Below, in pieces: positions 42,772 through 53,516 of a stretch of DNA of 64,000 nt (positions are counted from its first letter, which is position 1; every line of letters starts with the position of its first letter). This stretch comes from Schistocerca nitens (taxonomy: Eukaryota; Arthropoda; Insecta; Orthoptera; Acrididae). The position numbers were made by a program, and so were the translations under genes. Below the pieces are notes generated by a model. That model ran no database searches and was not told the origin of the DNA. It saw only the letters and a program-made list of their open reading frames with translations. The stretch covers positions 483,517,376 to 483,581,375 of the forward strand of contig NC_064619.1 in assembly GCF_023898315.1 (NCBI RefSeq), given 5' to 3'.

Positions 42772-44111
42772 CGAGGGCAGTTCAATAAGTAATGCAACAC
42801 ATTTTTTTTCTGAAACAGGGGTTGTTTTATTCAGCATTGAAATACACCAGGTTATTCCCCAAACTTTTAGCTACACAACACTATTTTTCAACGTAATCTC
42901 CATTCAATGCTACGGCCTTACGCCACCTTGAAATGAGGGCCTGTATGCCTGCACGGTACCATTCCACTGGTCGATGTCGGAGCCAACGTCGTACTGCATC
43001 AATAACTTCGTCATCATCCGCGTAGTGCCTCCCACGGATTGCGTCCTTCATTGGGCCAAAAATATGGAAATCCGACGGTGCGAGATCGGGGCTGTAGGGT
43101 GCATGAGGAAGAACAGTGCACTGAAGTTTGGTGAGCTCCTCTCGGGTGCGAAGACTTGTGTGAGGTTTTGCGTTGTCATGAAGAAGGAGAAGTTCGTTCA
43201 GATTTTTGTGCCTACGAACACGCTGAAGTCGTTTCTTCAATTTCTGAAGAGTAGCACAATACACTTCAGAGTTGATCGTTTGACCATGGGGAAGGACATC
43301 GAACAGAATAACCCCTTCAGCGTCCCAGAAGACTGTAACCATGACTTTACCGGCTGAGGGTATGGCTTTAAACTTTTTCTTGGTAGGGAAGTGGGTGTGG
43401 CGCCACTCCATTGATTGCCGTTTTGTTTCAGGTTCGAAGTGAAGAACCCATGTTTCATCGCCTGTAACAATCTTTGACAAGAAATTGTCACCCTCAACCA
43501 CATGACGAGCAAGCAATTCCGCACAGATGGTTCTCCTTTGCTCTTTATGGTGTTCGGTTAGACAACGAGGGACCCAGCGGGAACAAACCTTTGAATATCC
43601 CAACTGGTGAACAATTGTGACAGCACTACCAACAGAGATGTCAACTTGAGCACTGAGTTGTTTGATGGTGATCCGTCGATCATCTCGAACGAGTGTGTTC
43701 GCACGCTCCGCCATTGCAGGAGTCACAGCTGTGCACGGCCGGCCCGCACGCGGGAGATCAGACAGTCTTGCTTGACCTTGCGGCGATGATGACACACGCT
43801 TTGCCCAACGACTCACCGTGCTTTTGTCCACTGCCAGATCACCGTAGACATTCTGCAAGCGCCTATGAATATCTGAGATGCCCTGGTCTTCCGCCAAAAG
43901 AAACTCGATCACTGCCCGTTGTTTGCAACGCACATCCATTACAGACGCCATTTTAACAGCTCCGTACAGCGCTGCCACCTGTTGGAAGTCAATGAAACTA
44001 TACGAGATGAAGCGGGAATGTTTGAAAATATTCCACAAGAAATTTCCGGTTTTTTCAACCAAAATTGGCCGAGAAAAAAAATGTGTTGCATTACTTATTG
44101 AACTGCCCTCG
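42772..44111 (-). mobile_element. Complete mariner with identical 40 bp ends
   Basis: The terminal inverted repeats 42772-42811 and 44072-44111 match perfectly over 40 bases (cgagggcagttcaataagta...), with TA on both sides. The 1340 bases contain one intact transposase and nothing else. Identical ends plus an intact gene are what a recently active autonomous copy looks like. Confidence 0.95.
42881..43951 (-). CDS. Mariner transposase, intact, DD34D
   Basis: A 356-residue mariner-family transposase. The frame is open to 44062, but MASVMDVRCKQR at 43951 fits the family start and length (345-355); MDVRC four residues later is the alternative. DNA binding: first helix-turn-helix about residues 20-55, GRP linker at 70, second about 93-118. 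The linker motif is WVPRCL at 126 (WVPHEL in mariner). The catalytic triad is D165 in VTGDETW, D259 in LLLHDNAKPH and D294 in YSPDLAPSDFHIF, with 34 residues between the last two. The protein ends GDYVEK, 70 bases before the terminal repeat. No lesion is visible. It acts in the nucleus, cutting at both ends of the element and inserting at TA. The fragment at 53517-54102 is a relative. Confidence 0.95.
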   Translation of the reverse strand: MASVMDVRCKQRAVIEFLLAEDQGISDIHRRLQNVYGDLAVDKSTVSRWAKRVSSSPQGQARLSDLPRAGRPCTAVTPAMAERANTLVRDDRRITIKQLSAQVDISVGSAVTIVHQLGYSKVCSRWVPRCLTEHHKEQRRTICAELLARHVVEGDNFLSKIVTGDETWVLHFEPETKRQSMEWRHTHFPTKKKFKAIPSAGKVMVTVFWDAEGVILFDVLPHGQTINSEVYCATLQKLKKRLQRVRRHKNLNELLLLHDNAKPHTSLRTREELTKLQCTVLPHAPYSPDLAPSDFHIFGPMKDAIRGRHYADDDEVIDAVRRWLRHRPVEWYRAGIQALISRWRKAVALNGDYVEK

Positions 44112-44955
44112 TATATGAAAAACCAGATGTTCCTACTTAAGTATCAAAGTTGCCCCTGCAAGACCCCCTCGTGGTGGGCAAGGTGGTTAACAGTGTTATA
44201 GTCGGTCAGCATTTTTAAAAATAATGAGCATGTATTTTATCGTTTTTTAATCCGATGTGTAATTTTTGAGACATTTCGTTGTATCAAGATGAAAACTTTA
44301 CCTCGTATACACGTTAGTGCCGCTAATAAGTATTAGTATCGTTTAACCATTTAAAATACCCTCTCTTTCAGTTTTTTCCATCAGAGTAATATTTACAAGG
44401 GAGAACGTTCAATTGTGACTAATTACTTGAAAACTGTGGTTAGAGACAGAGTTAAAATAAAATTGTTTCAAAATTACGCCTCTTTCGACGTTTACATAAT
44501 TGCAGTATGTGAATATTATCTAGCCACTGTCATCTGAAGTGTAAACTAAATTTGGGGAGCATTGTTCCTTCTCCATCTCTACTTGATTCATTGGAAGAGC
44601 ATAATTGTAAATAATTCCATAAAAGCTAACTGAGCAACATTCCTTGCCTGTGTGCCTCATCATCCCGAAGAATTCTCTAGGCTTGGCGTTTGCCGTATTA
44701 CTTTGCTATTGGCATTATCTTGTAGATGACACCACTGCATTAAGATAGGTATGGGAGGAAGCGAACGATGAGTCGCTGGAAGCGTCTTGACGTGTTGACG
44801 AGATAACCGCTGCCTAGAATATTCCACTGCCGTTCCGTCTTGAATGGGAGCGTAAAAATACCTCATCAAGCAATGTCAGGCGGCAAAGAGAGAAAATGCA
44901 TGGTCGTGAATGCGGGTATAATTCCGTAGCCCGGTGGGACGGCGGCTGTTTGTTT
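44112..44955. other. Unassigned stretch
   Basis: About 840 bases. The part near 44220-44300 resembles 26890-26960; otherwise nothing recognised. Confidence 0.35.
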
Positions 44956-45170
44956 TCATTTCGCGGGCGCGCTGTCGAGTTTATTTTCGCAAACTTTTTT
45001 TTTTTTTCTCGTAAGCGGCAGCGCGGTGGTGCGCGATGACGCAACGGCGCCGGTCCACTGACCGCGGCGCTCCGGGCCCGGACGCTCGCGAGGAAGCGGA
45101 AGTGACGTCACCTCTCCGTGTACTTTGCGCGCACGGATTTCTGGCGGCCAACGACATCGCTCGCTGCCGT
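44956..45170. promoter_or_regulatory. CpG-rich segment with CRE-like site
   Basis: GC- and CpG-rich, with a T run at 44997-45008 and gtgacgtcac at 45102-45111, the same 10-mer as at 9540-9549. A frame at 45036-45239 (67 aa) starts MTQRRRSTDRGAPGPD but has no motif. Possible promoter or first exon; not proven. Confidence 0.3.
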
Positions 45171-45494
45171 AGCTTACCTGCGTGTCCTACTTACACAGCC
45201 AACTCCTGTTCCTCTAAAGCCCCAAAGAGGATTCTGTAAGCCGAGAGGAAGAATCTTTGAAATGCACGTTAAAGTTCTGTTGTCTTTGCAGCGGAGTGAT
45301 TTGTTGCTACACTTGGATAAGACAAGCTGATGGCATAATTACAAATACCTGGTGATCAAATTTGATCGAAACCAGTCATATTGTAAAAATAAATGTGCAA
45401 CTGAGACGGAAAATGAAATATAAGCCTTAAAGATCAACATAGTTGCGGAATCTACCGCGACAGTCGGAAGTAGTGACTGGACACCTGTTAGGAA

Positions 45495-45735
45495 CTAGCG
45501 AGGTGGCGCTGTGGTTAGCACACTGGACTCACATTCAGGAGAACGACCATTCAAACCCGCGTCCGGCCATCCTGATTTAGGTTTTCCGTGTTTTCCCTTA
45601 AATCGCTTCAGGCAAATGCTGGGATGGTTCCTTTGAAAGGGTCAAGTTACTTCCCCCCACCCCCCTTCCCTAATCCGATATGACTGATGACTTCGCTTCG
45701 CTGTTTGCCCCCCCCCCCCCTCCTCAATTAACCAA
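45495..45735 (+). mobile_element. tRNA-derived SINE, family E
   Basis: Head gcgaggtggcgctgtggtta, then gcacactggactcacattca, box B-like cattcaaacccgcgtccggc, then ccatcctgatttaggttttc and the tail ccctaatccgatatgactga, ending in a C run at 45709-45722. This head and body are of a type widespread in insects. No clear target duplication. Confidence 0.75.
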
Positions 45736-46079
45736 CCTACGCTTGTTAAGAAATCAGGGACTAACCTCCTTGAAACTAGAGGAATGTCAGGTAAAAATGG
45801 CTTTCTATTATGGTAAAGAGCGCAGGAGGACAGGTGCAGGAACCCTGCGTTGCCGCACTAGGTACGGTCCTAATGGCAGTGGTTTGCCTTTGCCTGCTTC
45901 TGAAGACAGTTGTATATTCGTGTGGATGACTGTGATAGGTGCGTGTAGTGTGTCATATGGAGTGTGTGTTGTCATGGATGTACGGAAGGGAGAGCTTGAA
46001 ACTGGTGCCAACACATAGTCTACGCCTCTCGAATATCACGAAGGGGGCAGCTGAGGTCAAGGCTACGAGTCCACTGGAA
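45736..46079. other. Unassigned stretch
   Basis: About 340 bases. A 112-residue frame overlaps it but its first third is the SINE. The part from 45783 onward has no motif I can name. Confidence 0.3.
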
Positions 46080-46091
46080 CCAATTCGCCCA

Positions 46092-46127
46092 GATAACCAC
46101 AGCAGTTGAGTCCCATAGTGCTCAGAG
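46092..46127 (+). mobile_element. 36-base SINE insertion (family A 3' end) with 12 bp duplication
   Basis: Only the last part of a family A SINE is present: agcagttgagtcccatagtg then ctcagag. It is bounded by a perfect ccaattcgccca at 46080-46091 and 46128-46139. The SINE end cca overlaps the first bases of the right duplication. Confidence 0.85.
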
Positions 46128-46139
46128 CCAATTCGCCCA

Positions 46140-46662
46140 ACCAGCTGGGCGGTCGTATACGGCCTGACACGACTGACTAATCCAAAGATATGTAGCACCA
46201 CTGGCACGCATCCACTGCAATTGATCAAGTCGGCTGCATGCGGCCATACATGTCCGACTAGTCGATGGGTACACGTGAGATGGGATTGGTCGAGCCTAGT
46301 CAGACGTGTACAGTGCAAACGAGCCCCTGTTGCTGTTTTCGTACTAAATTACCAACTATGGATGTAGAGAATCATCTGAGTCTTGTGAATGAGACCAAGA
46401 GATTGAGTGATATGCAAGATACGAGTTAACGTCATTGCTACTTAAAGAGGAAACGGCGATTAAAAGTTGCAGAGGACATGAGATGGAAAGTGAGTGGAAA
46501 AGGCAGTGATAACTGAGCAAAAGACATAATAATGTGCGACCAGGTTTACTGAGTATCTCACACAATTTTACTAGAAACTAGCACAGACATACCATTTCAT
46601 TTAACGATTGTTTAAAATAATTCTCATAACTGTATTTAAAAACAGCCCATACATACACTTTA
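46140..46662. other. Unassigned stretch
   Basis: About 520 bases without a recognised repeat or gene. Confidence 0.4.
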
Positions 46663-48298
46663 CACACATATCAAAAAAATTTTGGCATCACACCGGTTTC
46701 CAGAACTCCTGAAGATAGACGTTGACTGTGACATTGTATCACAGACACAGTCCCTTTGACTGATCAGAGATATCACTAAATCCGCCCGAAGATGTAAACC
46801 ACGCGTCAGCAGTTCCTATTAGACGAAGGGGGTCCGACAGCCGATCACTTCCAGGCATTCCACCAGGAAGGAGGTGCACGGCTTGCCTTGTCTGTAGTTC
46901 AGCCATGCCTAGCTGGTCAATACCGCGCTTCGATCGCGTCCGCATTGTTACTTTGTGCCAGAAAGGGCTCTCAACAAGGGAAGTGTCCAGGCGTCTCGGA
47001 GTGAACCAAAGCGATGTTGTTCGGACATGGACGAGATACAGAGAGACAAGAATTGACGATGACATGCCTCGCTCACGCCGCCCAAGGTTCAAAAATGGCT
47101 CCGAGCACTATGGAACTTCTGAGGTCATCGGTCCCCTAGAACTTAGAACTACTTAAACCTAACTAACCTAAGGACATCACACACATCCACGCCCGAGGCA
47201 GGATTCGATCCTTCGACCGAAGCGGTCGCGCGGTTCCAGACTGTAGCACCTAGAACCATTCGGGCCGCCCAAGGGCTTCTACTACAGAGGATGACCACGG
47301 ATTGTGGCTCGGAGGAACCCTGACAACAACGCCGCCATGATGAATAATGCTTTTCGTGCAGTCACAGAACGTTGTGTTACGACTCAAACTGTGCGAAATA
47401 AGCTGCAAGATGCGCACCTTTACTCCCGACGAGCACCGTGCATATCGAGGTTCATCTTTGCAACCACGACACCATGCAGTACGGTATAGATGGGTCAAAC
47501 AACATGCCGAATGGGCCGCTCAAGATTGGCATTACGTTCTCTTCACCGATGAGCCTCGCATATGCCTTCAACCAGACAATCGTCGGATACCTGTTTGAAG
47601 GCAACCAGGTCAGGCTGAACGAGTTACACACACTGTCCAGCGAGTGCAGCAAGGTGGAGGTTACCTGCTGTTTTGGGGTGGCATTATGTGGGGCCGACGT
47701 ACGCCGCTGGTGGTCATGGAAGGCTGTACGATACATGAATGTCATCCTCCGACCTATGGTGCAGCCCTATCGGCAGCATATTGGCGAGGCATTCGTCTTC
47801 AAGGACGACAATTCGCGCCCCCATCGTGCACATCTTGTGCATGACTTCCTTCAAGATAACGACATCACTCGACTAGAGTGGCCAGCATGTTCTCCAGACA
47901 TTAACCCGATCGAACATGCCTGGAATTGATAGAAAAGGGTTGTTTATGGACGACGTCACCCACCAAGCACTGTGAGGGATTTACGCCGAATCGCCGTTGA
48001 GGAGTGAGACAGTCTCGACCACCAGTGCCTTGATGAACTTGTAGATAGTTTGCCACGATGAATACAGGCATGCATCAATGCAAGAGGACGTGCTACTGGG
48101 TATTAGAGGTACCAGTGTGTACAGCAATCTGGACCTGCACCTCTGAAGGTCTTACTGTATGGTTGTACAACATGCAAAGTGTGGTTTTCATGAGCAATGA
48201 AAAGGGCGGAAATGATGTTTATGTTGATATCTATTCCAATGTTCTGTACAGGTTCCGGAACTCTCGGTGTCCAAAACTATTTTTTTTTTTCATGTGTG
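46663..48298 (+). mobile_element. Tc1-like transposon remnant with SINE insertion
   Basis: TA-flanked ends: cacacatatcaaaaaaattt at the left and, inverted, cacacatgaaaaaaaaaata at the right, with similarity continuing to about 50 bases. The transposase starts MPSWSIPRFDRVRIVTL at 46905 with a clear helix-turn-helix (STREVSRRLGVNQSDVVRTW). After the SINE the rest is readable in changing frames: NNAFRAVTERCVTTQTVRNKL, LFTDEPRICLQPDNRR (first Asp), FVFKDDNSRPHRAHLV (second Asp), WPACSPDINPIEHAW (Glu), to about 48060. About 1.45 kb without the SINE. Several frameshifts; all three catalytic residues remain in the pieces. Confidence 0.85.
47088..47263 (-). mobile_element. tRNA-derived SINE, family A
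   Basis: Inserted in the transposase between the linker PRSRRPR and what follows. Perfect 11 bp duplication gccgcccaagg (47077-47087 and 47264-47274). Box B on the minus strand is ggatcgaatcc, one mismatch from consensus. Confidence 0.9.
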
Positions 48299-48655
48299 TA
48301 TAACGTGTTTTCTGTAAAGAAGTCAACGCACATTCATTTTAAGAACAAGGCGCTAATCTTTCGGTGAGAGCGTCGCAAATGATATTATGAAGGGTAGAAA
48401 CCAAAAGGGTTCGATTGTGCTTCAGTCATGACACTACATTATTTTTAAAAACCATTACTATTATCACAATTCTGGAAGATTCTAGTTCATTTTATGTAAT
48501 TTACCAGTAACAATATTTTTTCTCAATTACTTGTATTAATGCGCGACAATATGTGGTGGAGGCTATAGCCTGGAAACAAATCTATGAACATTTTCCTTAC
48601 TTCACCCGCTGCAAAAATACATCGAATTTTGTACCTTGTGTACGAGATAAGCGCT
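48299..48655. other. Unassigned stretch
   Basis: About 350 AT-rich bases; nothing recognised. Confidence 0.4.
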
Positions 48656-48667
48656 AAATATCTCATG

Positions 48668-49136
48668 CCCGCCCGGTTGGCCGTGCGGTCTAACGCACTG
48701 CTTTCCGGGCGGGAAGGGGCGCCTGGTCCCCGGCACGAATCCGCCCGGCGGATTTGTATCGAGGTCCGGTGAACCGGCCAGTCTGTGGATGGTTTTTAGG
48801 CGGTTTTCCATCTGCCTCGGCAGAATGCGACTGGTTCCCCGTATTCCGCCTCAGATACACTATGTCGGCGATTGCTGTGCAAACAAGTTTTCCACGTACG
48901 CGTACACCACCAGGTACTCTACCACGCAAATCTAGGGGTTACACTCGTCTGGCGTGAGACGTTCCCTGGGGGGTCCACCGGGGGCCGAACCGCACAATAA
49001 CCCTGGGTTCGGTGTGGGGCGGCGGAGGGGTGAAGTGGACTGCGGTAGTCGTCGTGGGGTTGTGGACCATTGCGGCTGCGGCGGGGACGGAGCCTCTCAG
49101 TCGTTTCTAGGTCCCCGGTTACATACAATACAATAC
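48668..49136 (+). mobile_element. Long tRNA-derived SINE, family D (469 bp)
   Basis: Head cccgcccggttggccgtgcg with box A-like tggccgtgcgg and box B-like ggcacgaatcc. A GC-rich body of about 370 bases follows, with a tail of repeated acaat/aataca. Perfect 12 bp duplication aaatatctcatg at 48656-48667 and 49137-49148. The body is unlike the other SINE types here and is unusually long for a SINE. Confidence 0.85.
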
Positions 49137-49148
49137 AAATATCTCATG

Positions 49149-49487
49149 AAAATGTCTTCTCCTAAAAGCTGATAGATCTTTCAATGGGCAGGAAATTGCT
49201 TCATTACTCATTTTGCAGTATATAAATGAACTCATTGACAGCACGACATAACAGTAGCCACGCAAGAGCACTGTTATTGTTATTACTGTTATTAATAGCA
49301 GTAGTACTAGTAGAAGTGGCAGCTTGAAGTGTTCCAGTTTCTACCTGCTGACAACAAAGACGACCGGGAATCAGGTGATTTATAAACAACAATTATAGCG
49401 CACACTTCTTAACTTAGTTGATTTTAAATGGACGTGCAGGTGGCGGGTGAGCAAGTGTCAGGAGAAGAGTGCTGCAGGTTTGAATGC
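49149..49487. other. Unassigned stretch
   Basis: About 340 bases; a short run of tta/tat repeats near 49270-49300, nothing else. Confidence 0.35.
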
Positions 49488-49676
49488 GTGTCACTTCCTA
49501 AGGGACCAAACTGCTGAGGTTATCGGTCCCCAGACTTACACCCTACTTAAACTAACTTAAAGTGACCTATGCTAAGAACAACATACACACCCATGCCCGA
49601 GGGAGGACACGGACCTCCGGCGGGAGTGGCCGCGTTATCCGTGACATGGCATCTCTAAGCGCGCGGCCACTGCGCA
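49488..49676 (-). mobile_element. tRNA-derived SINE, family B
   Basis: Minus strand: gcagtggccgcgcgcttaga head, box B-like ggaggtccgtgtcctccctc, gggcatgggtgtgtatgttg, tail ggtcccttagg. Box B is degraded, so this copy is older than most family A copies. Confidence 0.8.
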
Positions 49677-49821
49677 AGGAACTGGTGCAGAGGAACGTTT
49701 TTGGAACAAGTGTCTGCCGTCATTGTTGATAGAAACCTTTCTTTTCTGTCAAGGGGTTGTAGGTTGTACTCACAATTCACAGGGAATTGCATCATTATTC
49801 ATTGTAGCTCACACTCACTCA

Positions 49822-49822
<1 letters not shown>

Positions 49823-49872
<50 letters not shown>

Positions 49873-49947
49873 TGTCTGTCTGTCTCTCTCTCCCTACTTC
49901 CCCCCCTCTCTCACTCTCTCCCTCTGTCTGTCTCTCTCTCCCTCCTT

Positions 49948-50007
<60 letters not shown>

Positions 50008-50066
50008 ACTCACTCACATTCACACTCACACGCACAGACAGACACAAACACACACACACATCACCC
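49823..50066. repeat. (CT)n and (CA)n compound microsatellite
   Basis: CT runs broken by short C-rich pieces, then actc and acaca repeats. The frames it opens on both strands (Leu/Ser and Arg/Glu repeats up to 155 residues) are a by-product of the repeat. Confidence 0.9.
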
Positions 50067-50255
50067 GAAAACAGCACATGGAAGGAAATGTGGCATCCAA
50101 AATTTATAGGTCGGAGATTTTTGAGTGTCATAGCAGTGAAAATAAAATATAAAAGGAGAATAACTTAAGATATGCACCAACTGAGAATAAAGAAACAAAT
50201 ATAAAAAAGATGGTTAGAATTATGCAGTACCAACTGTCTCGTTTATTTGTGGTTT

Positions 50256-50456
50256 GCCGGCCGGAGTGGCCGAGCGGTTCTAGGCGCTTGAGTCTGGAAC
50301 AGCGCGACCGCTACGGTCGCAGGTTCGAATCCTGCCTCGGGCATGGATGTGTGTGATGTCCTTAGGTTAGTTAGGTTTAAGTAGCTCTAAGTCCTAGGGG
50401 ACTGATGACTTCAGATGTTAAATCCCATAGTGCTCACAGCCATTTGAACCATTATT
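50256..50456 (+). mobile_element. tRNA-derived SINE, family A
   Basis: Full-length: gccggccggagtggccgagc head, box B ggttcgaatcc, tail gctcacagccatttgaacca. Perfect 14 bp duplication tttatttgtggttt at 50242-50255 and 50457-50470. Confidence 0.95.
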
Positions 50457-50619
50457 TTTATTTGTGGTTTAATAAAAATATTCATAGAAAATTCATTTTA
50501 ATTATGAAGTTTGGTTAGGTGAAATGTTGGGGTGATAAGGGGTAGGACGGGAAAGGGGAAGAATTAGCCAATAAGTGAATGCGCTCGGGGTTAACGATCT
50601 AAGAAAGGCTGGGTAGCAC

Positions 50620-51060
50620 TGGCCTGGAGGATCAAACCGCCTCGTCTCCTTATTGACATTTAACACGGCGCGCGCGCTGTCAAAACAGCAGGCAGACGCT
50701 CCGCAGACGGCTTAACACGCGGTCGCGTGGCGACTGGAGTGCGTGGGAAGCGACACCGAGGAGCTGACGCGGCACGTGTCGGGTTTCAGCGCAGACGCTC
50801 GGCTCGCTAAGGAAAGGCATCCGCCGCTTCCGCGGAATTTATTCCCTCGCCCAGTGGGCCTGATTTAAGGCCGGCACACACTCACACAGCGGCCTTTCAA
50901 ACGGGCCGCGCTCCACCGCACAGGCCGCTGAGCGCCCCACTTACTGGCGCCACCCGCGCGCTCGCGCCATTAGTGTCGAGCTCTGGTGCCGCTGTCGGGC
51001 CGCCCTAGTGCTGTGCTGAAACCACCGGCATGCCGGGAAGCAGCTGTAGTGAAGAAACGA
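50620..51060. promoter_or_regulatory. CpG-rich segment
   Basis: A strongly CG-rich block (acacggcgcgcgcgctgtc near 50663, ctcgcgccattagtgtcgag near 50961) without a TATA motif. A LINE begins just after. It may be a CpG-island promoter or an uncharacterised repeat. No exon-like frame was found. Confidence 0.35.
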
Positions 51061-51099
51061 GACCCAAACGGTGCAACCCGTAGAGTTCTAATTTGCAAG

Positions 51100-51992
51100 A
51101 TTCGTGATTTCCTGTCAGGAAGGTCGCAGTTCGTAGTAATAGACGGCAAATCATCGAGTAAAACTGAAGTGATATCAGGTGCTCCACAGGGAAGCGTCCT
51201 GGGACCTCTGCTGTTCCTGATCTATATAAATGACCTGGGTGACAATCTGAGCAGTTCTCTTAGGTTGTTCGCAGATGATGCTGTAATTTACCGTCTAGTA
51301 AGGTCATCCGAAGACCAGTATCAGTTGCAAAGCGATTTAGAAAAGATTGCTGTATGGTGTGGCAGGTGGCAGTTGACGCTAAATAACGAAAAGTGTGAGG
51401 TGATCCACATGAGTTCCAAAAGAAATCCGTTGGAATTCGATTACTCGATAAATAGTACAATTCTCGAGGCTGTCAATTCAACTAAGAACCTGGGTGTTAA
51501 AATTACGAACAACTTCAGTTGGAAAGACCACGTAGATAATATTGTGGGGAAGGCGAGCCAAAGGTTGCGTTTCATTGGCAGGACACTAAAGACACAGCTT
51601 ACACTACACTCTTTCGTCCTCTGTTAGAATATTGCTGCGCGGTGTGGGATCCTTACCAGGTGGGATTGACGGAGGACATCGAAAGGGTGCAAAAAAGGGC
51701 AGCTCGTTTTGTATTATCACGTAATAGTGGAGAGAGTGTGGCAGATATGATACGCGGGTTGGGATGGAAGTTATTAAACCAAAGACGTTTTTCGTCGCGG
51801 CGGGATCTATTTATGAAATATCAGTTACCAACTTTCTCTTCCGAATGCGAAAGTATTTTGTTGAGCTCAACCTACATTGGTAGGAATGATCATCGAAATA
51901 AAATAAGAGAAATCAGAGCTCGAACAGAAAGGTTTAGGTGTTCGTTTTTCCCGCGCGCTATTCGGGAGTGCTATGGTAGAGAGATAGTATGA
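51100..51992 (+). pseudogene. Reverse transcriptase of the second jockey/CR1-like LINE
   Basis: The first open piece (to 51627) reads IRDFLSGRSQFVVIDGKSS, GAPQGSVLGPLLFLIYINDL and LFADDAVIYRL with the catalytic Asp pair, then RWQLTLNNEKC and FIGRTL. Near 51592 a deletion of about two dozen bases shifts the frame. The second piece (51642-51992) resumes at MWDPYQVGLTEDIERVQKRAARF and runs to FFPRAIRECYG. Apart from the deletion the copy is well preserved. The 5' truncation removes the endonuclease and the first RT motifs. Confidence 0.8.
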
Positions 51993-52075
51993 TTGTGGTT
52001 CGATGAACCCTCTGCCAATCATTTAAATGTGAATTGCAGAGTAATCATGTAGATGTAGATGTAGATGTAAACACG
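51100..52075 (+). mobile_element. Jockey/CR1-like LINE (second lineage), 5'-truncated
   Basis: Starts inside the RT palm and ends in repeated tagatg at 52050-52070. The protein differs clearly from the copy at 9893-11324 although tail and layout are the same, so two related lineages are present. Confidence 0.8.
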
Positions 52076-52168
52076 GAGATAAGGCACAACTGGGGCAGTT
52101 ACGCGTTAACATCGATTATACCGGGTGGTTATAGTTACGCCACACACAGAGGCCCGGTGTGGGATGTA

Positions 52169-53499
52169 CGAGGTTCATTCAAAAAAAAAATGCACACTAT
52201 TATTGTAAAAATACAGCTTGCATTCTGCATCTGTGAAAGTTTTACAGTGTGTAGATACATCCTTCCCGCTTGTTTCCAAACTTAGCTCATGCTGTTCCCG
52301 TGAGTGGCGATGTCACAGCATGTCTTCAAGTTGGCTGCTACACTTTACGTTCGTCCGAAGCAACGTTCTGTCATAGAATTCCTGTGCTGTGAAAACGAGA
52401 CAGTGGGAAACATCAACAAGAGGTTGAAAAAGTTGTATGGATATGCTGCTGTCGATCGCAGTACAGTTAGGCGGGGGGCATGCAGGTTACATGATGAAAG
52501 CGGGCACGGCAATATTGAGCATTGTCTTCGCAGCGGCAGGCATCGTACTGCACACACTCCAGACAATGTGCAGAGAGTTAACGAAATGGTAACTGTTGAC
52601 AAACGCATCACAGTGAACGAATTGTCACGCTACGTTGGGATAGGGGAAGGAATTGTTTGCAGAATACTGAAAGTGTTGGCGTTAAAAAAGGTTGGTGCCA
52701 AGTGGGTTCCCCGGGAGTTGACAGTGGCTCACAAAGAAACAAGAATAACGGTATGCAGCGAACTTTTGAGACAGTACGAGAATGGTGGAGATGAATTTCT
52801 TGGAAGAATTGCGACAAGTGATGAAACATAGCTCCATCAGTTTCCACCAGAGACGAAGAGAAGGGAGTGGCATCATGCAAATTCACCCAAGAAAAAAAAA
52901 TTCAAAACCACACCATCTGCTGGAAAAGTTATCGATACGCTGATTTTCGATTCCGAAGGACTCTTGCTTGTGGACATCATGCCAAGTGGAACCACCATAA
53001 ATTCTAACGCATATGTGGTGACACTGAAGAAACTTCAAGCTAGACTGAGTCGTGTTCGACCACATCGGCAAAAGCAGGATGTTTTGCTGTTGCACGACAA
53101 TGCACGGCCAAATGTCAGTCAAAAAACCATGGAAGCCATCAAAAAACTCGGATGGACAACATTGAAACACCCGCCTTACAGTCCTGACCAGGCTCCATGT
53201 GACTATCATCTCTTTGGGAAACTGAGAGACTCTCTTCGTGGAACAAGGTTTGAAGATGATGACTCCCTTGTGCATGCTGCCAAACAGTGACTCCAGCAGG
53301 TTGGTCCAGAATTTTACCGTGCGGGTATACAGGCGCTGGTACCAAGATGTCGTAAGGTAGTTGAGAGGGAAGGAAATTACGTGGAGAAATGAAAATATTG
53401 TTCCTAAAGTTTGTATCTACACAATGTAAAACTTTCAAACATGTAAAATAAAAGATGAATTAAAAAAAATCGTGTGAATTTCTTTTGGAGTGACCCTCG
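52169..53499 (+). mobile_element. Complete mariner, transposase with two stops
   Basis: Ends cgaggttcattcaaaaaaaa and, inverted, cgagggtcactccaaaagaa with TA on both sides; length 1331 bases. It belongs to a different mariner lineage from 42772-44111 (different ends, about the same layout). Confidence 0.9.
52304..53392 (+). pseudogene. Mariner transposase, two Trp-to-stop changes
   Basis: One frame, 363 codons, open apart from TAG at 52829-52831 and TGA at 53288-53290. The first follows SDET where Trp is expected (SDETW), the second stands before LQQ where Trp is also likely; both are single G-to-A changes of TGG. Helix-turn-helix with RSVIEFLCCENETVGNINKRL near the N-terminus, WVPREL linker intact, catalytic Asp in TSDET, in LLLHDNARPN and in YSPDQAPCDYHLF, 34 residues between the last two. 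It ends GNYVEK. Otherwise undamaged, so inactivation is recent. Confidence 0.9.
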
Positions 53500-53516
53500 T
53501 AATAATCCTATGGCAG

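Noticed and set aside
43952..44062. N-terminal extension of the mariner transposase
   Set aside because: The extra 37 residues run close to the terminal inverted repeat and exceed the usual family length.
49701..50168. A 155-residue Ser/Leu-rich protein
   Set aside because: The frame is produced by the CT microsatellite and opens on the opposite strand as Arg/Glu repeats as well.
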